Source: Streptomyces anandii JCM 4720 (GTDB lineage: Bacteria; Actinomycetota; Actinomycetes; Streptomycetales; Streptomycetaceae). Taken from it: 48,972 bases of DNA. The notes under the pieces were generated by a model. That model saw nothing but the letters and a program-made list of their open reading frames with translations. It was not told where the DNA came from and made no database searches. The stretch spans positions 270,824-319,795 of the forward strand of contig NZ_BMVJ01000006.1 in the NCBI RefSeq assembly GCF_014650655.1, read 5' to 3'. Positions 1 to 7,987 of the stretch are shown here, one piece after another (positions within the stretch are counted from its first letter, which is position 1; the number at the start of each line of letters is the position of its first letter). The position numbers and the translations under genes are program-made.

Positions 1-2
1 TC

Positions 3-2237
3 GGCGGGATCCGCCCGCCGATCGCGGTGCTGTCGGTGCTCCTGCTGTCGCTCGCCGGCATCACCGCACTGGTGCTGGGCCGCGTGGACAACGCCGGAGT
101 GCCGAAGGCGGTGATGACCTCCCAGCAGCACTTCGCCGAGGACGGAGCCATCGCGCTGCGGGCCTCCATCGACGAGTCGGTCACCGACCTGACCCGGTCC
201 GCCGCCCTGTTCAGCGCGGGGGAGCCGGTCTCCGGGGACGCCGTCCTCGACAAGCTCGGCAGCACCTACCAGAAGTGGGTGGGCACCGCCGTCGTCGAGG
301 TGCGCAGCGGCAAGCTGGTCGCCGCCCGCGGCGAGACCGTCCCGCTGACCTCGCTGAACTCCGCCGCGCTCGGCGACGAGGGCGGACTCGCGCCCCGCAT
401 GGTCACGCTGAAGAACGGCGAGGTGCGCCTGCTGTCGCTGGCCCTGCTGTCCTGGCCGGGCAAGCCGCAGCTGCTGCTCGTCGCCTCCAGCAATCTGAAG
501 TTCCCCGGCATCAGCATCGGTCAGTTCCGGTCCATCGCGGTCGTGGACGGCCGCGGCGCGATCCTGAGCAGCGACGGCATCGAACAGCCCGAGCAGGTGC
601 GCACCAGCCTCGACCGCAAGGAGATCGCCGCCTCCAACAAGCAGCTCGCGGACTTCGCGCGGCGCGCGGCCCGGGCCGCCGGGCAGGACCCCCGCAGCAG
701 CAAGGAGCCCGGCGCCGGCGGATACCAGGGCGTCAGCGGCAGCCTGGTCGGCGGCCGCCTGCTGAGCGACCGGTCCGTCGCCGGATACGCCACGCTCGCC
801 GCGGCCGAGCCCGGCGAGGCCACCACCGCGACCGGCCTCGGCCTGTCCGTGGTGTCCATGGTCAAGGTCGCCGACGACCCCACCCGTACCACCTCACCCG
901 TCTTCGGCCTGCTCGCCGGCAGCGCGCTGCTCCTGGTCGGCGGCATCGCGGTGGCGATGCTGCTGGGCACCGTGCAGCGCCCGCTGATCCGGCTGTTCCT
1001 GGAGTCCCGCCGCCTCACCCGCGGGGACCTGACCCGGCCCGTCACCGTCCCCGGCTACGGCGAGGCGCACCGCATCGGCCACGCCCTGGAGCGCCTGCGC
1101 CGCCAACTGCTCGGCGAGCCGGCCGACGCCACCGGCTCCGCGGCGCGCCCGCGCGGCCTGCGCCGGGTGGGCACCCGGGCCCTGCTCGCGATCTGCGCCG
1201 TGCTCCTGCTCGCCTGGGCCGCGCCGCTGATGCTGCTGCTCAACCGCGCCGACGGCACGGCCGTGGTGCCCCAGCAGCTCGTCAACGACCAGCGCGAACG
1301 CACCGACACCCTCAGCGACCGGGTGCGCCGCGCCCTGAACGAGGGCGAGGCCGACCTTCAGTCGGTGGCGTCCCTCATCGGCAACAAGACCACCGCCGCC
1401 GACATGGACAAGGTGCTGACGCGCACCTACGACGAGAGCCGCCGCTACCGCTCGCTCTACGTCGTCGACTCCACCGGCGAGGTCCTGGCCCGCGAGGGCA
1501 AGGGACCGCGCGTGGTGAAGTCCAAGCGCACCGCGGAGACCTCCATCCGGCTGATGGGCCAGGGCGGCAAGGAGCCCGTCGTCGTGGGCACCGCCGAGAT
1601 CCCCGGCCGGGACGGCGCGGCCCTGGTCGGGGAGTTCCGGGTGGAGTTCCTCAACGCGCTGCTGACCCGGCCGGGCCTGGGTGTCGTCCGCCTCGTCGAC
1701 GACAAGAGCAAGGTCATCGCCGGCAACACCGGCTTCCTCGCCTTCCAGTCCCTGCCCGACGACCACCTGAAGGATCTGGTCGCCGCCACCGGCCAGAAGC
1801 TCGGCAAGCGGGCGCGGGCGGGCGGCGTGCTCTACCGCGAGGGCGGGGTGCGCATCGCCGCCGCCGCGCCGTTCGCGGGCAGCGGACCGGCCGAGTCGCT
1901 GGGCTGGAGCGTGGTGAGCTGGCAGCGCGCGGACCGGCTGGCCATCCCGGAGTACGAGGAGCAGAACCGCACCGTGCTCGCGGGCCTGCTCGGCGCCGCC
2001 GCGGCCGCCGCCTGCCTCGGCTGGCTGCACATCGTGGTGGCCCGGCCGCTGCGCTCGCTCGCCGACCGGGCCGAGTCGCTGGCCGGCGGCGACCGCAAGG
2101 CGGTGCTGTTCCCGCAGCACCACGATGAGGTCGGCGCGGTCACCCGTTCCCTGGAGCTCATCCGCCAGCAGTTGCAGGACCAGCGCAGGCAGCAGCCGCC
2201 CCGGACGCCGTCCGACCGGCAGTACATAAGGAACTGA
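3..2237 (+). CDS. Tandem two-module HAMP-domain membrane receptor-like protein (5' end cut)
   Basis: The frame is open to the window edge, so the start lies upstream; a GTG at 27 is a possible internal start. Counting from that GTG, the 736 residues form two similar modules. Each has a membrane helix (about 1-20 and 381-407), an extracytoplasmic region of roughly 250 residues, a second helix (about 290-314 and 648-671) and a HAMP-like linker. The second HAMP is followed only by a short Gln/Arg-rich tail, so no kinase, cyclase or methyl-accepting domain is present. Such extracytoplasmic regions usually belong to the Cache-like sensor class, but no ligand can be read from sequence. The stop lies 6 bp before the pgsB-like gene, so I infer one operon and a role in sensing or scaffolding polymer synthesis. 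This is not a canonical histidine kinase. Confidence 0.75.
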   Translation, partial: GGIRPPIAVLSVLLLSLAGITALVLGRVDNAGVPKAVMTSQQHFAEDGAIALRASIDESVTDLTRSAALFSAGEPVSGDAVLDKLGSTYQKWVGTAVVEVRSGKLVAARGETVPLTSLNSAALGDEGGLAPRMVTLKNGEVRLLSLALLSWPGKPQLLLVASSNLKFPGISIGQFRSIAVVDGRGAILSSDGIEQPEQVRTSLDRKEIAASNKQLADFARRAARAAGQDPRSSKEPGAGGYQGVSGSLVGGRLLSDRSVAGYATLAAAEPGEATTATGLGLSVVSMVKVADDPTRTTSPVFGLLAGSALLLVGGIAVAMLLGTVQRPLIRLFLESRRLTRGDLTRPVTVPGYGEAHRIGHALERLRRQLLGEPADATGSAARPRGLRRVGTRALLAICAVLLLAWAAPLMLLLNRADGTAVVPQQLVNDQRERTDTLSDRVRRALNEGEADLQSVASLIGNKTTAADMDKVLTRTYDESRRYRSLYVVDSTGEVLAREGKGPRVVKSKRTAETSIRLMGQGGKEPVVVGTAEIPGRDGAALVGEFRVEFLNALLTRPGLGVVRLVDDKSKVIAGNTGFLAFQSLPDDHLKDLVAATGQKLGKRARAGGVLYREGGVRIAAAAPFAGSGPAESLGWSVVSWQRADRLAIPEYEEQNRTVLAGLLGAAAAAACLGWLHIVVARPLRSLADRAESLAGGDRKAVLFPQHHDEVGAVTRSLELIRQQLQDQRRQQPPRTPSDRQYIRN

Positions 2238-2243
2238 TCTCCC

Positions 2244-3956
2244 GTGCTCTTCCTCTACACCGTGCTGCTGGTGTGCTGCGCGATCCTGCTCGTGGCGGGC
2301 ATCGTCGAACAGCGGCGGCACTTCACCAACCTGGACAACATCCCCACCCGGGTGCTGGTCAACGGCATCCGCGGCAAGTCGTCGATCACCCGGCTGTGCG
2401 CGGGCGCGCTGCGCGGCGGTGACCTGGTCACGGTGGCCAAGACCACCGGAACCGCGGCCCGGTTCATCCACCCGGACGCCACCGAGGAGCCCGTCTACCG
2501 CAAGTTCGGCATCGCCAACGTGGTCGAGCAGATCGGCATCGTGCGCCGGGCGGCGGCGTACAACCCGGACGCCCTGGTCATCGAGTGCATGGCGGTCATG
2601 CCGGCCCTGCAGGAGATCAACCAGTCCAAGCTGATCCGCTCCACCATCGGCGTGCTGTGCAACGTCCGTGAGGACCACCTCGCCGAGATGGGCCCCACCC
2701 TGGACGACGTGGCCCGCTCGCTGTGCCGGTCGATGCCCGAGGACGGCATCTGCGTCACCGCCGAGAAGGACCGCTTCGACATCCTCCAGGAGGAGGCCGA
2801 CGCCCGTAACTGCCGGCTGATCTACGCCGATCCGGAGACGGTCAGCGACGAGGAGCTGCGCGGCTTCAGCTGGTTCACCTTCAAGGAGAACGTCGCCATC
2901 GCGCTCACCGTCGCCGAACTCCTCGGCGTGGACCGGGAGACGGCGCTTCAGGGCATGTACGACGCCCCGCCGGACCCGGGTGTGCTGTCGGTGGAGCGCT
3001 ACCTCACCCACGAGGACAAGAAGCTGCGCTTCGCCAACGTCTTCGCGGCCAACGACCCCGAGTCGACGCTGATGAACATCAACCAGCTGCTCGACCTCGG
3101 CGCGATCCACCGCCCGCTCAACGTCGTCATCAACTGCCGCCCCGACCGCGTCGAGCGCAACGGCCAGATGGGCGAGATCATCCCCGACCTCGACCCCGAG
3201 CACGTCTTCGTCATCGGTCACCCGGCCAAGTCCGCGATCGACGCGATCCCCGCCGAGTTCCGCTCGCGCGCCGTCGACCTCGGCGGCGACCGGCGCGACC
3301 CCGAGGAGTTCATGAACCGCATGCTCGGCATGCTCGGCCCCGACTCCTCCCTCGTCGCCATCGGCAACATCCACGGCCAGGGCGAGATCCTCCTCGAGCA
3401 CCTCGCCGAACTCCCCGCGGACGACACCCCCGACGAGTCCGACCCGCCGGCCGCCCCGGCGCGCGCCGCCGCCCCGGCCGCCGCCGCGCCGGCCATGCCC
3501 GAACACGTCGAGACGATGCAGCTCTACGCGCCGCGCATCGACCCCTACCAGGGCTACTCCGAGGCCTACGAGGCCCGTTACGCCCACCCCCAGGTGCCAC
3601 GGCAGGCGCGACGGCAGGACCACGACGACTGGCCGCAGCGGCAGGAGGTGCGGCAGGACGTGCGGCAGGGGGTGCGACAGCAGCCGCACCAGCCGCAGCA
3701 GCCGTACGGGACACGACCGCAGCAGCAGCCGTACGACGCACAGCCGCAGCGCGGACAGTTGCCGCGGCACCCGTCGCAGCCGCGGAACCAGAACCCGCAA
3801 CAGCCGCGGCACGAGTCGCAGCAGCAGCACCAGCAGCAGCCGTCCGCCGCCCCTGAACAGGCGGCGCCGCGCGGCCTGTTCGAACCCCGCGTGCCGCCCA
3901 CGCATCCCGCAGACGACGACCACCAGCAGTGGCACAGCCCAGGAGACCAGCGTTGA
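2244..3956 (+). CDS. pgsB: Poly-gamma-glutamate synthase subunit PgsB/CapB-like amide ligase with Gln-rich tail
   Basis: This is a MurE/FPGS-fold ATP-dependent amide ligase of the CapB/PgsB type, which elongates poly-gamma-glutamate at the membrane. It starts at GTG 2244 with a hydrophobic N-terminal helix (residues 2-20), as in CapB. The nucleotide loop reads NGIRGKSSITR (residues 40-50), the CapB form of GxxGK(S/T). Further ligase-like blocks are VIECMAVMPALQEIN and CNVREDHLAEMGP. The catalytic core ends near residue 395, the usual CapB size. About 170 further residues rich in Gln, Pro, Arg and His follow, which Bacillus CapB lacks and which are probably disordered. Its stop overlaps the TTG start of pgsC. 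The actual polymer (glutamate or another residue) cannot be decided from sequence. Confidence 0.87.
   Translation: MLFLYTVLLVCCAILLVAGIVEQRRHFTNLDNIPTRVLVNGIRGKSSITRLCAGALRGGDLVTVAKTTGTAARFIHPDATEEPVYRKFGIANVVEQIGIVRRAAAYNPDALVIECMAVMPALQEINQSKLIRSTIGVLCNVREDHLAEMGPTLDDVARSLCRSMPEDGICVTAEKDRFDILQEEADARNCRLIYADPETVSDEELRGFSWFTFKENVAIALTVAELLGVDRETALQGMYDAPPDPGVLSVERYLTHEDKKLRFANVFAANDPESTLMNINQLLDLGAIHRPLNVVINCRPDRVERNGQMGEIIPDLDPEHVFVIGHPAKSAIDAIPAEFRSRAVDLGGDRRDPEEFMNRMLGMLGPDSSLVAIGNIHGQGEILLEHLAELPADDTPDESDPPAAPARAAAPAAAAPAMPEHVETMQLYAPRIDPYQGYSEAYEARYAHPQVPRQARRQDHDDWPQRQEVRQDVRQGVRQQPHQPQQPYGTRPQQQPYDAQPQRGQLPRHPSQPRNQNPQQPRHESQQQHQQQPSAAPEQAAPRGLFEPRVPPTHPADDDHQQWHSPGDQR
3941..3955 (+). 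promoter_or_regulatory. Ribosome-binding site and TTG start of pgsC inside the end of pgsB
   Basis: AGGAG at 3941-3945 lies 7 nt before a TTG at 3953. The TTG overlaps the pgsB stop as TTGA. This places the pgsC start 24 bp downstream of the longest open frame and implies translational coupling with pgsB. Confidence 0.7.
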
Positions 3957-4435
3957 TCCCCTCCGTCCTCACCCCCGAGATCGCCGCGATCGGCATCGGC
4001 CTGGGGCTGATGTTCTCCCTGATGTGCTACCTGACGACCAACCTGTCGCCGGGTGGCATGATCACCCCGGGCTGGCTGGCGCTGACCCTGATCGAGGACC
4101 TCCAGCGGGCGGCGCTCGTCGTCGGCGTGACCGTGCTGACGTACGTCACCACGCTGCTGCTGCAGAAGTTCGTGATCCTGTACGGCAAGCGTCTGTTCGC
4201 GGCCGTGGTGCTCAGCGGCGTGCTCATCCAGGCCACCGTGATCATCGTCCTCCAGATGGAGTTCCCGCTGCTCTACGCCAACCAGACCCTCGGCTTCATC
4301 GTGCCGGGCCTGATCGGCTACCAGCTGGTCCGCCAGCCCAAGGGCGCCACGCTGCTGTCCACCGGCTCGGTCACCCTCGCCACCTACGTCGTGCTGACCG
4401 CCGGCATCCTCCTCGGCGCCATGCCCACCGCCTGA
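3953..4435 (+). CDS. pgsC: Poly-gamma-glutamate biosynthesis membrane protein PgsC/CapC
   Basis: This 160-residue protein is almost entirely hydrophobic, with about five membrane segments, close to the roughly 150 residues of CapC/PgsC. The N-terminus reads IPSVLTPEIAAIGIGLGLM followed by a conserved-looking TTNLSPGG motif. The C-terminal part (GFIVPGLIGYQLVRQ, then LATYVVLTAGI) fits the family. CapC pairs with the CapB ligase to form the membrane synthase and probably helps export the chain. The TTG start at 3953 is preferred because it has a well-spaced AGGAG. The gene is coupled to pgsB and followed 34 bp later by the NlpC/P60 gene. Confidence 0.85.
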   Translation: MIPSVLTPEIAAIGIGLGLMFSLMCYLTTNLSPGGMITPGWLALTLIEDLQRAALVVGVTVLTYVTTLLLQKFVILYGKRLFAAVVLSGVLIQATVIIVLQMEFPLLYANQTLGFIVPGLIGYQLVRQPKGATLLSTGSVTLATYVVLTAGILLGAMPTA

Positions 4436-4469
4436 ACCCGCACGTCCCACCGCACACTGGAGTCCTCAC

Positions 4470-5531
4470 ATGCCGAAGCGCAAAGGCCGCCCCGTCCTCC
4501 ACGCGGTGACGGTGCTGGCGCTGCTCACGGGCAGCGCGTACTTCACCTACGAACTGCGCAAGGACGAACAGGCGAAGGTCCCGGCCGCGCAGAGCGTCAC
4601 CGACAACGCCGACCTGCAGAACTCGGGCGCCAAGGCCACCGGCAAGCAGACCTGGGAACGGCTGAACAACCCGGCGCGCTCGGTGCTGCGCGACGGCAAG
4701 GGCGCGGTCGTCGCCACCTTCACCGACGGCGCCCGCACCGCCACCCTCAAGGGCCCCTCGCGCACCTTCGCCGAGCCGGCCAACACCGCCTCCCGCGTCG
4801 TCACCGACGACTGGGTCCGCCTGATGCCCGAACCGTGGACCAAGGGATCCGAGAACGAGCAGTGGTTCAAGGACTGGTTCAAGCAGTACTACGGCAGCCA
4901 GGAGGACGACATCTTCGCGATCGCCTTCCAGTACGTCCAGGGTGCCCCGCTCAAGAAGGACTCCTCGGGCGTGCCGTACGCCGGTGACGCGGTGTTCGGT
5001 CCGTTCAAGGAGGACGGCGTGGACCGCCTGGAGCAGAACGACTTCTACGACTACCTCGGCATCCCCTACACCTTCCGCAACGGCACCACGCTGTACCCGC
5101 GCAAGGAGCGCTACCGCGCCCTGGACTGCTCGGGCTTCATGCGCATGGTGTGGGGCTACCGGGCCCGGTTCCCGCTGATGGCGTCCAACACCCTCGGCGA
5201 CGGCCTGCCCCGGTCCGCCGACGGCATGGCCCGCTCGAAGACCGGCGTCGACATCATCAAGATCCAGGGGCCCTCGCCCTGGTACGTGCGCCCGGCGAAC
5301 ATCGACGTACTGCAGCCGGGCGACCTGCTGTTCTTCAAGATGGACCACCGCACCGGCAACCACATCGACCACGTGGGCCTCTACCTCGGCCTGGACACCG
5401 ACGGCCACCGCGTCTTCATCTCCAGCCGCAAGGAGGTCAACGGACCCACGATGGGCGACAAGGGCGGCGCCTCCCGCATCGACGGCAACGGCTTCTACGC
5501 CCAGCTGTTCCGCAGCGCCAAGCGTCTGTGA
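4470..5531 (+). CDS. Membrane-anchored NlpC/P60 family peptidase
   Basis: The 353-residue protein has a basic N-terminus and a single helix (about residues 9-28) that could be a signal anchor. A middle region without recognisable motifs is followed by a C-terminal NlpC/P60 domain. The catalytic Cys is C220 in ALDCSGFM and the His is H301 in HIDHVGLYLG. The fold-typical GDLLFF lies at about 284-289. NlpC/P60 enzymes cleave gamma-D-Glu bonds in peptidoglycan stem peptides, and some cleave poly-gamma-glutamate. Its position directly after pgsBC suggests trimming or release of the polymer, or local opening of the wall. It sits where Bacillus loci carry capA/pgsA or capD. GGAG precedes the ATG. 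A strong hairpin follows the gene. Confidence 0.82.
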   Translation: MPKRKGRPVLHAVTVLALLTGSAYFTYELRKDEQAKVPAAQSVTDNADLQNSGAKATGKQTWERLNNPARSVLRDGKGAVVATFTDGARTATLKGPSRTFAEPANTASRVVTDDWVRLMPEPWTKGSENEQWFKDWFKQYYGSQEDDIFAIAFQYVQGAPLKKDSSGVPYAGDAVFGPFKEDGVDRLEQNDFYDYLGIPYTFRNGTTLYPRKERYRALDCSGFMRMVWGYRARFPLMASNTLGDGLPRSADGMARSKTGVDIIKIQGPSPWYVRPANIDVLQPGDLLFFKMDHRTGNHIDHVGLYLGLDTDGHRVFISSRKEVNGPTMGDKGGASRIDGNGFYAQLFRSAKRL

Positions 5532-5586
5532 CGCGGCGGCCGTGGGAGCCGGGGACTTCTCGGCCGCCGGGCGCCTGTGACCAGGG

Positions 5587-5615
5587 GCCGGGCCGGGACG
5601 CGCGCCCGGCCCGGC
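5587..5615 (+). terminator. Stem-loop terminator after the pgs-like operon
   Basis: Ten perfectly paired bases (CCGGGCCGGG at 5588-5597 with its complement at 5605-5614), plus one outer pair, surround a 7-nt loop. It lies 56 bp after the NlpC/P60 stop. There is no T-run, as is common in Streptomyces. Confidence 0.6.
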
Positions 5616-5616
5616 T

Positions 5617-5622
5617 TACAGT
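5617..5622 (+). promoter_or_regulatory. Putative -10 box for a leaderless transcript
   Basis: TACAGT ends 6 nt before the GTG at 5629, and no ribosome-binding site precedes that GTG. This spacing fits transcription starting at the start codon. No good -35 is visible because the terminator stem occupies the region. Confidence 0.35.
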
Positions 5623-5628
5623 GATCCG

Positions 5629-6645
5629 GTGAACGGCGACTGGCTCACCCGCGGCCGCGACGGCCGGCTCAGTGTCCACCTCCCCTCCTCCGACGCGGTG
5701 CTGTGCCGGGCGGAGCGGTGGCCCGGCGGCCCCTGGGACGCGCCGCGCCGGGTGGGCGGCGACCAGAAGCTGCACCCGGTGCTCGCCGTCGGCCAGGGCG
5801 CCGACCGCTACGCCCACCTCGTCTCCTGGCGGCCCACCGCGGCCGGCGAGTCGGGCCTGGTCCACTCCACGCACTTCCGTCCCCGGCTCGCGGCCCTGGA
5901 CTGGAACCCGGTCGGCCACCCCGACAAGAAGGGCGACCGCACCGGCACGCCCGCCGTCGCGGTCGACGCGCAGGGACGCGCCCACGTCCTCGTCCGCAAC
6001 AAGGGCGGCGGCGTGAGCATGCTGGCCCAGAAGGAGAAGGGCGGCTGGGACCCCTGGCGGGACCTGAAGGGGAGCGAGGTCCACGACGGCCTCGCGGCGG
6101 TCACGGGGGAGTCGGGTCTGGTCGAGGTGTACGCGACGGTCCCGGGCGGCCTGGTGCACTGGCGCCAGGAGGCCCCGGGCGCGGTGCCGGTGCTCGCGGA
6201 GGAGCGCGAGACCGGCGTGCGCCCCGGCACCCTGCACGCCCTGGCGACCTCCGCCGGACACACCACCCTCTTCTACACCGACGACTCCGGCGACCTGTGC
6301 GCCTGGCGCCCCGGCGGCGAGCCGGCCGTCCTGCTGCCCTCGGCGGGCCCCGGCCCGGTCACCGCCGTACGCTGCGAACTGGACGGCCACGACTGCACGT
6401 TGCTCGCCCAGCGCTCCGCCGCCGGCCGTGTCGCCTTCACCGCCTACCCCACCGAGGACGAGCCGGCCGGCGCCTGGTGGACCGAGTCCGGCCCCCAACT
6501 CCCGCTGGACGCCCGGGTGTTCCTGGCCACCGACGGCGAAGGCCGGGTAGTGGCGGCAACGTTGTCGCCCTCCACCGGCCGCCTCCTCCTCACCCGCCGC
6601 AAGGAGGAGCCGGGCCTGGCCCTCCAGGCGTGGCGCGAGGTCTGA
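5629..6645 (+). CDS. Hypothetical protein with beta-propeller-like repeats
   Basis: This 338-residue protein has no signal peptide or membrane helix. Blades of the type GTPAVAVDAQGRAHVLVRN, then GGWDPWRDLKG, recur loosely. That resembles PLL/tectonin-like sugar-binding propellers, but similarity is by pattern only. The GTG start is chosen because a TACAGT -10 box sits 6 nt upstream and no Shine-Dalgarno sequence is present. It follows the pgs-like operon in the same direction but beyond its terminator, so it is probably a separate unit. It is convergent with the LCP gene, 19 bp away. The function is unknown; carbohydrate or polymer recognition is a guess. Confidence 0.65.
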   Translation: MNGDWLTRGRDGRLSVHLPSSDAVLCRAERWPGGPWDAPRRVGGDQKLHPVLAVGQGADRYAHLVSWRPTAAGESGLVHSTHFRPRLAALDWNPVGHPDKKGDRTGTPAVAVDAQGRAHVLVRNKGGGVSMLAQKEKGGWDPWRDLKGSEVHDGLAAVTGESGLVEVYATVPGGLVHWRQEAPGAVPVLAEERETGVRPGTLHALATSAGHTTLFYTDDSGDLCAWRPGGEPAVLLPSAGPGPVTAVRCELDGHDCTLLAQRSAAGRVAFTAYPTEDEPAGAWWTESGPQLPLDARVFLATDGEGRVVAATLSPSTGRLLLTRRKEEPGLALQAWREV

Positions 6646-6664
6646 GCCGGGCTCGCCGTGCCCG

Positions 6665-7765
6665 CTAGGAGTGCCCGCCGGTGGCCGGAGACTTCTTGGC
6701 GGACTCGGGGACGGGCGCATCCGCACGGATCGCCTTCCACAGCTCGGAGGCCTGCGGCTGGGCGGCGACCACCCGGTTGGGGTCCACCTTGTCGTAGCAG
6801 ACCGGCATCATGATCGTCTCCATGGTGGCGGGGTCGATGCCGTCGAGGCTGCGGGAGAACTCGGCCAGCCTGCTGAGGGAGGCGAGGCCGGAGTCGGTGG
6901 TGAGCGACCTGGTGAGACTGTCGGCGACCCGGTACGCCTTGGCCGGACTGCCCAGCAGGTCCTGCTTCTTGATCTCGGAGAGCAGGGCGGTGAGGAACTT
7001 CTGCTGCAGGGTGATGCGGCCCAGGTCGCTGCCGTCGCCGTAGCCGTAGCGGGTCCGTACGAACCTCAGCGACTGGGCGCCGTCCAGCCGGTGCGTGCCC
7101 GCCTCCAACCGCAGCCCGCCCTTGCGGCCGTTGATCGGCTCGTCGAGGGTGACGGTCACCCCGCCGACCGCGTCCACCAGGTCCTTGAACCCGGCGAAGT
7201 CGATCTCGACGTAGTGGTCCATGCGAACCCCGGACATCCTCTCCACGGTCTTCACCGTGCACGCCGGACCGACCTGTGAGTACACGGAGTTGAACATCAC
7301 CCGCTTCTCCGGGGCCACTTCACCCCCGTCCCGCCCGCTGCACGCCGGCCGGGTCACCAGCGTGTCCCGCGGAATGCTCACGGCGACCGCCTTGCGGCGG
7401 CCCTCGGGTATGTGGATCACCAGCGCGGTGTCGGAACGCGCCCCGGACACCTTCCCCGCGTCCAGCGCCGCGTTGGCGCCCGCCCTCGAGTCGGACCCCA
7501 GCACCAGGATGTTCTGCCCCGAGGTGGGCAACTTCTCCGGCCGGTCATCACCGATGGCCCTGTCGATGTCGACGCCCTTGATATTGGAGTCGAGCCCCCG
7601 GTAGAGCCAGTACCCGGCCCCACCCCCGGCCACCACCACGACCCCGATCCCCAACGCCACCCAACGCCACACCCGCCGACGCCGGGACGGCGGCACGGCC
7701 TCCGGAGCCTCGGCCGTTGCGTGGTCCGTCCCATTGTCGCCCGTCCCGGTGCGGGGTCGCGTCAT
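6665..7765 (-). CDS. LytR-CpsA-Psr (LCP) family cell-wall polymer transferase
   Basis: LCP proteins transfer undecaprenyl-linked polymers onto peptidoglycan. The 366-residue protein has a cytoplasmic Arg-rich start, one membrane helix (about 33-55) and an extracellular LCP domain. The domain starts with ILVLGSDSR (86-94), followed by the SIPRDT block. The Arg-containing motif RFVRTRYGYGDGSDLGR, which binds the lipid-pyrophosphate head group, lies further on. An internal ATG at 7765 preceded by GAGAGAAG is preferred over a GTG at 7828 that lacks a ribosome-binding site. It is convergent with the pgs-like locus. The attached polymer could be teichoic acid, arabinogalactan-like material or the product of that locus; the last is inference. 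Confidence 0.88.
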   Translation of the reverse strand: MTRPRTGTGDNGTDHATAEAPEAVPPSRRRRVWRWVALGIGVVVVAGGGAGYWLYRGLDSNIKGVDIDRAIGDDRPEKLPTSGQNILVLGSDSRAGANAALDAGKVSGARSDTALVIHIPEGRRKAVAVSIPRDTLVTRPACSGRDGGEVAPEKRVMFNSVYSQVGPACTVKTVERMSGVRMDHYVEIDFAGFKDLVDAVGGVTVTLDEPINGRKGGLRLEAGTHRLDGAQSLRFVRTRYGYGDGSDLGRITLQQKFLTALLSEIKKQDLLGSPAKAYRVADSLTRSLTTDSGLASLSRLAEFSRSLDGIDPATMETIMMPVCYDKVDPNRVVAAQPQASELWKAIRADAPVPESAKKSPATGGHS

Positions 7766-7881
7766 GTCCCGGTCTTCTCTCTCAGTCAGTGGCGCGATGC
7801 CTTCGGCCGTACGAGGGGAGCAGGGCACGAGTGGGGGGAGAGACCGGGCCCGCGCGACGTGGAACGCCGCCGTGTGCCCGA

Positions 7882-7887
7882 ACTATA
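7882..7887 (-). promoter_or_regulatory. Putative -10 box for the LCP gene
   Basis: On the minus strand this reads TATAGT, a close match to the vegetative -10, about 115 nt before the LCP ATG. No clear -35 is seen at 17-18 nt. Confidence 0.4.
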
Positions 7888-7930
7888 GACCGATTACTGG
7901 ACGATGGGGCAGATCCTGCCGGTTGGACGC

Positions 7931-7968
7931 ACGACTGGGGCCCCCGCACGCGCGGGGGCCCCAGTCGT
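7931..7968 (-). terminator. Strong hairpin terminator after fadB
   Basis: A perfect 17-bp inverted repeat (7931-7947 with 7952-7968) encloses a 4-nt loop. It starts 20 bp beyond the fadB stop and lies between fadB and the LCP promoter. It would end fadAB transcripts and insulate the LCP gene. Confidence 0.75.
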
Positions 7969-7987
7969 TGTGGGAACGATCAGGCGA

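Noticed and set aside
894..3935. A 1013-residue open frame on the minus strand opposite the receptor and pgsB genes
   Set aside because: It is an antisense frame kept open by high GC. Its protein is Val/Gly/Arg/His-rich with no domain, while the plus strand carries clear families.
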